Positions 1 to 5,899 of a DNA stretch of 6,244 nt are shown here, piece by piece. Below the pieces are notes generated by a model. That model saw only the letters and a list, made by a program, of their open reading frames with translations. It made no database searches and was not told the origin of the DNA. Where the stretch lies: contig NZ_SLXE01000056.1 in NCBI RefSeq assembly GCF_004341385.1, positions 1 to 6,244 of the forward strand. The letters are read 5' to 3'. How positions within the stretch are numbered: position 1 is the stretch's first letter; each line of letters opens with the position of its first letter. The position numbers and the translations under genes were made by a program. This DNA is from Uruburuella suis. GTDB taxonomy: Bacteria > Pseudomonadota > Gammaproteobacteria > Burkholderiales > Neisseriaceae.

Positions 1-66
1 TAAGTATGTTTTGTTTGGCGACAAAAATTTTAACTTATCTGCCTTTCTTTTATCTGATTATTTTTA

Positions 67-82
67 TGACAAGTAATTGTCA
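67..82. repeat. Inverted repeat, possible operator (first of two)
   Basis: TGACAA (67-72) and TTGTCA (77-82) are perfect 6-base arms around the spacer GTAA. The repeat lies about 120 bases upstream of the rarD -10 box in AT-rich non-coding DNA and directly abuts a second inverted repeat at 83-100. It has the size of a dimeric regulator site, but I recognise no specific regulator. It could also serve a gene lying to the left of the window. Confidence 0.45.
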
Positions 83-100
83 GGACGCCCTAGGGCATCC
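83..100. repeat. GC-rich inverted repeat (second of two)
   Basis: This is an 18-base near-palindrome centred on CCTAGG: GGACGCCC pairs with GGGCATCC with one mismatched pair (C86 opposite A97). It is a GC-rich island in an otherwise AT-rich stretch and starts at the base after the inverted repeat at 67-82. No T-run follows on the plus strand, so an intrinsic terminator is unlikely in that direction. An operator or the remnant of a small repeat element is possible. Confidence 0.45.
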
Positions 101-199
101 TATTGAGAAGATAGTGGTTCTATTACCTCAACAAACCAACACAACATAGCGTAAAAAAGACGATAAAAAACACCGCCATGAGTGATTCAGAGCTTCCGC

Positions 200-205
200 T
201 ATAAT
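200..205 (+). promoter_or_regulatory. Putative -10 box of rarD
   Basis: There is a perfect TATAAT at 200-205. No good -35 hexamer lies 16-18 bases upstream (CATGAG at the 17-base spacing), so the promoter may be weak or activator-dependent. Transcription would start near 212, giving a leader of about 24 bases before the ATG at 236. This placement argues against a GTG start at 182, which lies upstream of the -10 box. Confidence 0.5.
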
Positions 206-235
206 AGCGCCCCACCCTTTTCAGAAACCCTCGGT

Positions 236-1156
236 ATGACCCGCACCCAAAAAGGCTTAGCAGCCGCCATTTGCTCCAATCTTTTATTTGCCGCGCTGTT
301 TCTCTACAGCAGCTGGATGCAGCCGATGAGCGGCACCGATGTGTTTATGTGGCGCATGGTGGCGATGTTGTTCGGCTTGCTTGCGCTGCTGAGCCTCAGC
401 CGCAGCTGGCGGCAAACGGCTGCTTTTGCCCAAAGCCTCGGCAAAAGCCCCAAGCGTTGGCTGTGGCTCTTACTGCCCACGCCTATTCTGGCCAGCCAGC
501 TGTGGCTTTTTATGTGGGCGCCGGTTAATGGAGAAGGCATTAATGTGGCCATGGGCTATTTTCTGTTTCCGCTGATGATGGTGCTTTTGGGCAACGTGTG
601 GTTTAAAGAGCGGCTCGCGCCGCTGCAATGGCTGGCGGTGGCATTGGCCTGCGCCGGCGTGACGCATGAATTGTGGCGTAACGGTACGTTTTCGTGGGTG
701 ACGGTGTGGGTGTTTGGCAGCTATCCGCTTTATTATCTGATGCGCCGCGCGCAAGGTGTGCCGGCGCTCACCGGCCTTTTTTTCGACTTGCTGCTGATTG
801 CGCCGCTCGCGCTGCTTTATCTGCTCTGGCAAGCCGACAGCCTGGCGCTGATTGCCGGGCAGCCCTGGCTAATCGGCTTTATTGTGCTGCTGGGCCTAAA
901 CAGCGCGCTGGCCATGCAGCTGAACTTACAGGCCAGCCAAATGCTGCCCTTCAGCCTCTTTGGCATGCTCAGCTATTTGGAACCGATATTGCTTTTTGCG
1001 CTCTCACTGATATTGCTGAACGAGCAAACCCCTCAGGGGGCTTTTATCAGCTACGGCCTGATTTGGCTGGGCTTGGCGCTGATGGTTTGGCACGGCATGC
1101 GCCGCGGCGGCAAAAGGCTGTTTAATTTCAAACAAAATTCATTGAATAATCAGTAG
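236..1156 (+). CDS. rarD: RarD-type EamA/DMT family permease
   Basis: This is an inner-membrane permease of the drug/metabolite transporter superfamily, 306 residues from the chosen start, close to E. coli RarD (296). The sequence is almost entirely hydrophobic, with about ten membrane segments arranged as two EamA repeats (roughly residues 6-146 and 152-287). The best family signature ends repeat 1: GYFLFPLMMVLLG, then KERL and QWLAVALACAGV (107-142), matching the GYF-NP-V-GERF-QWLAV block of RarD. The substrate is not known; E. coli RarD is named for a chloramphenicol-resistance phenotype but has no proven substrate. The frame stays open upstream to a GTG at 182, but that would precede the -10 box and add 18 residues without membrane character. 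No clear Shine-Dalgarno precedes 236. A separate TATAAT lies before the next transporter gene, so the two need not be co-transcribed. Confidence 0.88.
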   Translation: MTRTQKGLAAAICSNLLFAALFLYSSWMQPMSGTDVFMWRMVAMLFGLLALLSLSRSWRQTAAFAQSLGKSPKRWLWLLLPTPILASQLWLFMWAPVNGEGINVAMGYFLFPLMMVLLGNVWFKERLAPLQWLAVALACAGVTHELWRNGTFSWVTVWVFGSYPLYYLMRRAQGVPALTGLFFDLLLIAPLALLYLLWQADSLALIAGQPWLIGFIVLLGLNSALAMQLNLQASQMLPFSLFGMLSYLEPILLFALSLILLNEQTPQGAFISYGLIWLGLALMVWHGMRRGGKRLFNFKQNSLNNQ

Positions 1157-1208
1157 AATAATTCAAATTGGCTTAATTATATGTAATTTTAATCGAATTA
1201 TTTTAAAC

Positions 1209-1231
1209 AAAACGTATAATGAGTGCGTTTT
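1209..1231 (+). promoter_or_regulatory. Putative -10 box within an inverted repeat, symporter gene
   Basis: TATAAT sits at 1215-1220 and predicts a start near 1227 and a leader of about 26 bases. It is flanked by AAAACG (1209-1214) and CGTTTT (1226-1231), a perfect 6-base inverted repeat that would place a bound regulator over the -10 box. The -35 region (TCGAAT at 1193-1198) is poor. The surrounding DNA is very AT-rich, so the repeat may be chance. The start codon at 1253 has no obvious Shine-Dalgarno. Confidence 0.45.
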
Positions 1232-1252
1232 TAACCAATAAAATAAAACATA

Positions 1253-2611
1253 ATGTCTACAAACAATCTTCGCCAGAATTGGTCAAGCCGCCTCACTTAT
1301 ATTCTCACCGTAGCCGGTGCCACCGTGGGCTTCGGCGCCACATGGCGCTTTCCTTATTTAGTGGGTGAAAACGGCGGCGGCGCTTATGTGCTGCTGTTTT
1401 GCCTTGCCATGATTTTGATCGGCATTCCGATGATTTTGGTGGAAAACGTGATCGGCCGCCGCCGTGCCAGCAATTCGCTCGATGCGTTCGGCGGCAGCTA
1501 CAACGGCAAACCTGTGCACAAAGCCTGGAAAGCGGTGGGCTGGCTCGGCCTGGCCGGCGCTTTCGGCATCATGGCCTACTATATGGTGCTGGGCGGCTGG
1601 GTGCTCACCTATATCGTCAACCTTATCGGCGGCGGCCTGGATGTGTCGCAACCTTTGGGTGCCGACACCACAAAGGCTTTTTTTGCCGAACACATCCACA
1701 ACCGGCCGCTTTCGGTGCTTTTCTACACGCTTTTGTTTGTGCTGGCCAATTATTGGATTTTGACCAAAGGCGTGATCGGCGGCATTGAAAAAGCGGCCAA
1801 ATTTTTGATGCCGCTGCTGTTTGTTTTCCTGATTTTTATGGTGATCCGCAACGTGACCCTGCCCGGCGCGGCAGAGGGCATCCGCTTTTATTTGCAGCCG
1901 GATTTCAGCAAAATCACGCCGCAATTGTTTGTGTTTGTGCTGGGGCAGGTGTTTTTCGCGCTCAGCTTGGGCTTCGGCGTGATGATTACTTTGTCGAGCT
2001 ATCTGGATAAAAAAGAAAATCTGGTGCAAACCGCGGTGATCACAGCGGTGGTGAACACGCTGATTGCGGTGCTCGCGGGCTTTATGATTTTCCCCTCTTT
2101 GTTCAGCTTCGGCGTGGCGCCCGATTCGGGGCCGACGCTGGTGTTTCAAAGCCTGCCGATTGTGTTTTCCAATATGTGGGCGGGCACGATGTTTGCGGTG
2201 GTGTTTTTCTCGCTGCTCTTGATTGCCGCGCTCACCACTTCGCTGACCATTTACGAAGTGCTGATCACCGCTTTGCAAGAGAAAACCCGCTTGCCGCGCA
2301 GAACGGCGATTGTGTTGGTGTTGGGCGGCATTTTCCTGCTCGGCAACGTGCCCTCGGTGCTGGGCGACAATTTATGGCAGCAGGTGCGCCTGTTTGGCTT
2401 GAGCATTTTTGATGCGTTTGACTTTGCCAGCGGCAATATTCTCTTTATGCTCACCGCGTTGGGCTCGGCGCTGTTTGTCGGCTTTGTGATGAAAGACGAA
2501 GCGCGCGAAGAGCTCGGCAGCAACAGCCGCTTCACCGGCTTGTGGTTTGCTTATGTGAAATATTTTATTCCGTTTGTGATTTTGTTGATTTTTGTCAGCA
2601 ACTTGATTTAA
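1253..2611 (+). CDS. Sodium-dependent transporter, NSS/SNF family
   Basis: This 452-residue inner-membrane protein has the LeuT fold and is expected to use the sodium gradient to import an amino acid or similar solute. TM1 carries the family hallmark WRFPYLVGENGGGA (31-44). TM3 has YYMVLGGW (109-116), which holds the tyrosine matching LeuT Tyr108. TM6 has GQVFFALSLGFG (231-242) and TM8 has AALTTS (325-330). Against LeuT recalled from memory, the Na2 ligands are kept (Gly22, Val25, Ala325, Thr328 and Thr329 for Ser355). Two Na1 side-chain ligands are alanine (Ala29 for Asn27, Ala236 for Thr254), although Asn268 (Asn286) remains. The LeuT Glu290 / chloride-site serine position is Ala272. Eleven or twelve membrane segments fit; many bacterial members have eleven. 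The substrate cannot be told. The gene is probably its own transcription unit, ending at the palindrome 12 bases downstream. Confidence 0.92.
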   Translation: MSTNNLRQNWSSRLTYILTVAGATVGFGATWRFPYLVGENGGGAYVLLFCLAMILIGIPMILVENVIGRRRASNSLDAFGGSYNGKPVHKAWKAVGWLGLAGAFGIMAYYMVLGGWVLTYIVNLIGGGLDVSQPLGADTTKAFFAEHIHNRPLSVLFYTLLFVLANYWILTKGVIGGIEKAAKFLMPLLFVFLIFMVIRNVTLPGAAEGIRFYLQPDFSKITPQLFVFVLGQVFFALSLGFGVMITLSSYLDKKENLVQTAVITAVVNTLIAVLAGFMIFPSLFSFGVAPDSGPTLVFQSLPIVFSNMWAGTMFAVVFFSLLLIAALTTSLTIYEVLITALQEKTRLPRRTAIVLVLGGIFLLGNVPSVLGDNLWQQVRLFGLSIFDAFDFASGNILFMLTALGSALFVGFVMKDEAREELGSNSRFTGLWFAYVKYFIPFVILLIFVSNLI

Positions 2612-2623
2612 AGCTGCATGAAT

Positions 2624-2662
2624 CAAACAGGCCGTCTGAAAACTTTTCAGACGGCCTGTTTG
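2624..2662. terminator. DUS-pair hairpin, bidirectional terminator between convergent genes
   Basis: Perfect 19-base arms (2624-2642 and 2644-2662) surround a single base, C2643. Each arm contains a full DUS, AGGCCGTCTGAA at 2629-2640 on the plus strand and its mirror at 2646-2657 on the minus strand. The outer parts of the arms are A-rich and T-rich (CAAACA/TGTTTG), giving a short T-run on either transcript. It lies 12 bases past the symporter stop and 15 bases past the ispH stop. Inverted DUS pairs acting as terminators between convergent genes are well known in Neisseria. Confidence 0.85.
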
Positions 2663-2677
2663 CTATAGAGCTATGAT

Positions 2678-3616
2678 TTATTCTTTGCGCAAAGCTTTGG
2701 GCAACACAAACACAATGCTCTCGTCCGCGCCCTCGCCTTCGCGCACGGTGTGAAAGCCCCAATTATCAATGGCGGCAAGCACTTCTTTCACCAGCACTTC
2801 GGGCGCCGATGCGCCGGCGGTGACACCCACTTTGCTTTTGCCTTCAAACCATTGCCGCTGCAAATAGCCGGCATTGTCCACCATATAAGCATCCACGCCC
2901 AAGAGCGCGGCCACTTCGCGCAAGCGGTTGCTGTTGGAAGAATTGGGCGAGCCCACCACAATCACGATATCGCATTCTTGCGCCAGCGCTTTCACGGCTT
3001 CCTGGCGGTTGGTAGTGGCATAGCAGATGTCTTCTTTATGCGGGCTGCGGATATTCGGAAAACGTGCTTTCAAGGCCTCGATAATATCGCGGGTTTCATC
3101 CACCGATAAAGTGGTTTGGCTCACATGCGAGAGCTTGTCGGCATTGGCCACTTGCAGCGTGGCCACATCTGCCACCGTTTCCACCAGCAGCATCGCGCCT
3201 TCTGAGAGCTGCCCCATCGTGCCCTCCACTTCGGGGTGGCCTTTGTGGCCGATCATAATGATTTGATAACCTTGTGCATCCAGCCGCGCCACTTCTTTAT
3301 GCACTTTGGTCACCAGCGGGCAAGTGGCGTCAAACACCTGAAAACCGCGCTCGGCCGCTTCATTCTGCACCGCCAACGACACGCCGTGTGCCGAATAAAT
3401 CAGCGTGGCACCGGCCGGCACATCGGCCAAATCTTCGATAAACACCGCGCCTTTTTCGCGCAGATTATCGACCACAAATTTATTGTGCACCACCTCGTGG
3501 CGCACATAAATCGGCGCGCCGAATTCTTCCAGCGCACGCTCGACAATGCTGATGGCGCGATCCACCCCGGCACAAAAGCCGCGCGGGTTGGCCAACATAA
3601 TGGTTTTATTGCTCAT
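2678..3616 (-). CDS. ispH: 4-hydroxy-3-methylbut-2-enyl diphosphate reductase (IspH/LytB)
   Basis: IspH is the last enzyme of the MEP isoprenoid pathway. It reduces HMBPP to isopentenyl and dimethylallyl diphosphate in the cytoplasm using a [4Fe-4S] cluster. The 312-residue length is normal for the family. The three cluster cysteines are present: Cys15 in NPRGFCAGVDRA, Cys99 in DATCPLV and Cys198 in DICYATTNRQ. Substrate-binding residues are also visible: His44 in HEVVHNK, His127 and the proton-relay Glu129 in GHKGHPEVEG, the QTT motif (167-169), the NSSNSNRL motif (225-232) and TAGASAPE (266-273). The protein appears intact, and essential if this is the only IPP/DMAPP route. The ATG at 3616 follows the lspA stop by 29 bases, so the gene is probably co-transcribed with lspA. 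The spacer has only a weak AAAGA-type ribosome site. Transcription should end at the DUS hairpin just downstream. Confidence 0.97.
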   Translation of the reverse strand: MSNKTIMLANPRGFCAGVDRAISIVERALEEFGAPIYVRHEVVHNKFVVDNLREKGAVFIEDLADVPAGATLIYSAHGVSLAVQNEAAERGFQVFDATCPLVTKVHKEVARLDAQGYQIIMIGHKGHPEVEGTMGQLSEGAMLLVETVADVATLQVANADKLSHVSQTTLSVDETRDIIEALKARFPNIRSPHKEDICYATTNRQEAVKALAQECDIVIVVGSPNSSNSNRLREVAALLGVDAYMVDNAGYLQRQWFEGKSKVGVTAGASAPEVLVKEVLAAIDNWGFHTVREGEGADESIVFVLPKALRKE

Positions 3617-3644
3617 ATTTTATCTTTATCAAAGTTATGTGTGT

Positions 3645-3656
3645 TTCAGACGGCCT
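3645..3656 (-). repeat. DNA uptake sequence containing the lspA stop codon
   Basis: This is an exact AGGCCGTCTGAA on the minus strand. Read in the lspA frame, GCC GTC TGA gives the last two residues (Ala-Val) and the stop, so the uptake sequence is partly coding. It has no nearby inverted partner and is not a terminator here, in keeping with read-through into ispH. Confidence 0.95.
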
Positions 3657-4137
3657 TATCTTTCTTATGTTTGAAACCGTCAATCACCAGCAGCACCGCG
3701 CCCACGCAGATAAAGCTGTCGGCCACGTTAAACGCGGGGTAATACCAGTTTTGCCAGTAAAACAATAAAAAATCCACCACATGGCCGTGCAGCATGCGGT
3801 CGACCACATTGCCGATGGCGCCGCCGATAATCATCGCCGCGCCGGTTTTGCCCCATGTGCCGAAATCGTCTTTCACAATCGAGCGCGCCAAATAAAAGCA
3901 GATTACGGCGGCCAGCGCCAGAAAGAAATATTTCTGCCAGCCGCCGGCCTCGGCCAGAAAGCTGAAGGCGGCGCCGGTGTTATACACCAGCGTTAAATCG
4001 AAAAAATCGGGGATAATATTGAGCCGCTGGGCAAACTCAAAATTTTTCAACACCGCCACTTTGGTGATTTGGTCGAGCACCACGGCCGCAACAGCCAGCA
4101 GCCAGAATTTGGTTTTAGAAGGTTTGGAAGTAGTCAT
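3646..4137 (-). CDS. lspA: Lipoprotein signal peptidase (signal peptidase II)
   Basis: LspA is the aspartic protease of the inner membrane that removes the signal peptide of prolipoproteins just before the lipid-modified cysteine. It is 163 residues with four predicted membrane segments (about 11-30, 68-86, 98-115 and 135-153). The catalytic pair is present: Asp113 in GNVVDRM and Asp140 in FNVADSFI. Conserved Asp22 (LDQITK) and Asn53 (VYNTGAAFSF) are also present. It lies 29 bases before ispH, a pairing conserved in many proteobacteria. There is no room for fkpB between them, and ileS, the common upstream neighbour, is missing. A DUS occupies bases -18 to -7 before the ATG, and no Shine-Dalgarno is seen. 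A second DUS supplies the C-terminal Ala-Val and stop. The protein looks complete and functional. Confidence 0.96.
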   Translation of the reverse strand: MTTSKPSKTKFWLLAVAAVVLDQITKVAVLKNFEFAQRLNIIPDFFDLTLVYNTGAAFSFLAEAGGWQKYFFLALAAVICFYLARSIVKDDFGTWGKTGAAMIIGGAIGNVVDRMLHGHVVDFLLFYWQNWYYPAFNVADSFICVGAVLLVIDGFKHKKDKAV

Positions 4138-4143
4138 ACACGT

Positions 4144-4155
4144 TTCAGACGGCCT
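4144..4155 (-). repeat. DNA uptake sequence in the ribosome-binding region of lspA
   Basis: This exact AGGCCGTCTGAA on the minus strand ends six bases before the lspA ATG, just where a Shine-Dalgarno would be expected. None of its bases form a good AGGAGG match beyond the leading AGG, which is too far from the ATG. Translation may depend on weak pairing or on an unstructured leader. Confidence 0.93.
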
Positions 4156-4173
4156 TGATCAATTAAGCCGTGC

Positions 4174-4179
4174 ATTTTA
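4174..4179 (-). promoter_or_regulatory. Possible -10 box of the lspA-ispH unit
   Basis: Read on the minus strand this is TAAAAT (in GGGTAAAATGC), about 37 bases upstream of the lspA ATG. No convincing -35 hexamer lies at the right distance. It is proposed because lspA has no close upstream gene here and must either have its own promoter or rely on read-through from fetB across 199 bases. Confidence 0.3.
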
Positions 4180-4266
4180 CCCGATTCGCGGCTTTTCGGG
4201 GCTAAATTGGGTAAAACCGCCGCGGCAAGCGGCCGCCCGCTGCGAAGTATTCATATTGATTCAAAA

Positions 4267-4278
4267 AGGCCGTCTGAA
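4267..4278 (+). repeat. DNA uptake sequence in the fetB-lspA intergenic region
   Basis: This exact AGGCCGTCTGAA on the plus strand lies 58 bases past the fetB stop. It faces the opposite way from the DUS at 4144-4155, 111 bases away. The two are too far apart to form a short terminator hairpin. The rest of the 199-base gap (4138-4336) shows no gene and no clear terminator for fetB. Confidence 0.93.
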
Positions 4279-4336
4279 TATTGATACCGAGTCCAAAAAT
4301 CGAAACCACCATGCCCTGCTTTTTTCGGGTTTGGCC

Positions 4337-5137
4337 TTATTCCCTGCCCTGAGGCTTGCGGATCAAACGCCACGGCAAAAAGCAGGCGTTTTTATCGAAG
4401 AAGCGGCGGAACACCGACCACACGGCAAACATCCCGCCCAAGGCCGAAGCCGCGCACATAAAAAACATAATCACAATCTGATAGCGCACCGCTTGCTCGG
4501 GCGCGCCGCCGGCCAGAATTTGGCCGGTCATCATGCCGGGCAGGCTCACAATGCCCACCACCGTCATGCTGTTAATCGTGGGCAGCATGCCCGCGCTCAC
4601 CGATTGACGGGCGATATCTTGAAACGCTTCCCAAGGCGTGGCGCCCAGCGACAACATCATTTCCACCTGCCCGCGCTGTTGCGACAGCGCTTGCACGAGC
4701 CGGTCAAACGTGAGCGACACCGTATTGAGCGTGTTGCCCAAAATCATGCCCAAAATCGGCACCACAAATTGCGCCGAATACCAAGGCCGCACATTCAACA
4801 CCCCATACAAACCAATCAGCGCCACAATCCACGAAGTGAGCCACACCGAAAGCAGGGCATCGCGCTTTTCACCCGCATAAGTATAGCGGCTGCGGCTGCC
4901 GGCCGACAAACCGGCCGTGAGTGTCATCACCAGCGCAATCACGGCAATCCACAGCGGGTGCTCGGCGGCAAACACATATTTCAACACCATGCCGATGGCG
5001 GTTAGCTGCACCACCGTGCGCACGGCGGCCACGCCTATTTTACGGGTGAGCCCCAAACGCATCCACATCGAAATCAGCACGCTGATCAACACCAGCACCG
5101 AGGCCACGGCCAAATCTACCCAGCTCAAATCATGCAT
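4337..5137 (-). CDS. fetB: FetB (YbbM, UPF0014) family ABC transporter permease
   Basis: This is the membrane partner of the ATPase encoded just upstream. E. coli FetAB is reported to export iron and to protect against peroxide stress; the metal role here is inferred from family membership. The protein is 266 residues (E. coli about 259) with about seven membrane segments (near 8-26, 37-55, 62-80, 95-115, 122-142, 190-210 and 217-240). Signatures are PILGMILGNTLN (127-138), a cytoplasmic coupling loop with LSLGATPWEAF (162-172), and the strongly conserved VGIVSLPGMMTGQILAG (194-210). The frame stays open upstream to 5326, but that part is antisense-like and overlaps fetA. The ATG at 5137 matches the family N-terminus and overlaps the fetA stop by 8 bases (ATGCATGA), which suggests translational coupling. 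In Neisseria literature, fetA and fetB also name an unrelated enterobactin receptor and binding protein. Confidence 0.9.
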   Translation of the reverse strand: MHDLSWVDLAVASVLVLISVLISMWMRLGLTRKIGVAAVRTVVQLTAIGMVLKYVFAAEHPLWIAVIALVMTLTAGLSAGSRSRYTYAGEKRDALLSVWLTSWIVALIGLYGVLNVRPWYSAQFVVPILGMILGNTLNTVSLTFDRLVQALSQQRGQVEMMLSLGATPWEAFQDIARQSVSAGMLPTINSMTVVGIVSLPGMMTGQILAGGAPEQAVRYQIVIMFFMCAASALGGMFAVWSVFRRFFDKNACFLPWRLIRKPQGRE

Positions 5138-5828
5138 CTTGCACCCCCGCATCCAATTTGCCGGCAGCCACATGCCACACCTTGGCCGCAATGCGCTGCA
5201 ATTGCTCGGGGCTGTGCGAAATCCACACATAAGCGCCCTGATTTTGCCGGTTTTCCTGCCAAACGCGCACCAATTCTTCCACCGCCGCCACCGATTCCGG
5301 ATCCAGCGCGGCGGTGGGCTCATCAAGCAGCAACACTTGCGGATTGAGCTGCAACACCCGCATCAAACACACCAATTGCGCCTCGCCGCCGGAAAGATTA
5401 CCGCCATCGGTTTCCAAAAACTGCTCGTTGCGCTCAATCCGCTCCAGCATATGGCGGATTAATTCACGATTTTGCTTTTGGCCGCGATAAGCCGCCAGCG
5501 CAAACGGCACATTCAAGTTATCCGCCACATTGCCCGGCACCAGCACCGGCTGCTGGCGCACATAAGCCACCTGCGTGCGATAAGCCTCCACCGCAGCCGC
5601 TCCTGCCACCGCCTTACCCTGCCAGCGCAATTCACCGCCATCGGGCCAATCCAGCAAGGCCATCGTGCGCAGCAACACGCTTTTACCGCTGCCGGAAGCC
5701 CCTTCCACGCCGATTTTATCGCCGGCCTGCACGATGAAATCGGCCGGATGCAGCAAGATTTTGCCGCTTTTAATCACGCGGGTAAGCCCGTGGCCGGAAA
5801 GCAAAACAGTAGTATCGGCATTCATCAT
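5130..5828 (-). CDS. fetA: FetA (YbbL) type ABC transporter ATP-binding protein
   Basis: This cytoplasmic ATPase of 232 residues (E. coli FetA about 225) drives the FetB permease. All nucleotide-binding motifs are intact: Walker A GASGSGKS (43-50), Q-loop in VRQQP (90-94), signature LSGGEAQ (145-151), Walker B VLLLDEPTAALD (165-176) with its glutamate at 170, and the switch histidine His205 in WISHSPEQ. This indicates an active ATPase. Two adjacent ATG codons (5828 and 5825) are possible starts, and a weak AAGAG precedes them. A TTG at 5882 would add 18 low-complexity residues and is unlikely. The stop overlaps the fetB start. The thioredoxin-like gene ends 60 bases upstream, so the three genes may form one transcript. 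It is not the neisserial enterobactin receptor that is also called FetA. Confidence 0.92.
   Translation of the reverse strand: MMNADTTVLLSGHGLTRVIKSGKILLHPADFIVQAGDKIGVEGASGSGKSVLLRTMALLDWPDGGELRWQGKAVAGAAAVEAYRTQVAYVRQQPVLVPGNVADNLNVPFALAAYRGQKQNRELIRHMLERIERNEQFLETDGGNLSGGEAQLVCLMRVLQLNPQVLLLDEPTAALDPESVAAVEELVRVWQENRQNQGAYVWISHSPEQLQRIAAKVWHVAAGKLDAGVQDA
5144..5148 (-). promoter_or_regulatory. Ribosome-binding site of fetB inside fetA
   Basis: GGGGG, read on the minus strand as CGGGGGTG, lies six bases before the fetB ATG at 5137. Its position supports that ATG over any upstream start in the same frame and fits re-initiation after fetA. Confidence 0.5.
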
Positions 5829-5887
5829 TGGGTTTGGCTCTTGTGGTTTGGAATGATGGCTTGATGATTCAGACAGCGGCAATCTGT

Positions 5888-5899
5888 TTCAGACGGCCT
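5888..5899 (-). repeat. DNA uptake sequence containing the stop codon of the thioredoxin-like gene
   Basis: This is an exact AGGCCGTCTGAA on the minus strand, in the same phase as the one at the end of lspA: GCC GTC TGA encodes the terminal Ala-Val and the stop. A decayed look-alike (TTCAGACAGC at 5868-5877 on the plus strand) lies 10 bases downstream in the gene's direction. It is in the same orientation, so the two do not form a hairpin. Confidence 0.95.

Noticed and set aside
182..235. GTG start extending rarD by 18 residues
   Set aside because: The GTG lies upstream of the TATAAT at 200-205 and the added residues resemble no RarD N-terminus. The ATG at 236 gives the family's usual length.
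1358..2278. 306-codon open frame on the minus strand opposite the symporter gene
   Set aside because: It is rich in His, Gln, Arg and Lys with no recognisable motif, and lies fully antisense to a clear transporter gene. It results from the GC-rich codon pattern of the real gene.
4144..4278. Inverted DUS pair as a terminator between fetB and lspA
   Set aside because: The two copies are 111 bases apart and cannot form a compact hairpin. Terminator pairs are adjacent, as at 2624-2662.
3977..5005. 342-codon open frame on the plus strand crossing lspA, the intergenic gap and fetB
   Set aside because: Most of it is antisense to lspA and fetB, with a His/Arg/Gln-rich, low-complexity composition and no family resemblance. 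It has no promoter or ribosome site that would support it.
5138..5326. 63-residue N-terminal extension of fetB
   Set aside because: This part overlaps fetA codons, is Trp/Arg/Pro-rich and does not match the family. The ATG at 5137 has a ribosome-binding site and matches the FetB start.
5868..5877. Second uptake sequence downstream of the thioredoxin-like gene
   Set aside because: TTCAGACAGC matches only part of the 12-base DUS, with three mismatches over its full length, so it is at most a decayed copy.
5829..5882. TTG start extending fetA by 18 residues
   Set aside because: The added residues are Ser/His/Pro-rich and unlike ABC ATPase N-termini. The ATG codons at 5828 and 5825 directly precede the first beta strand.
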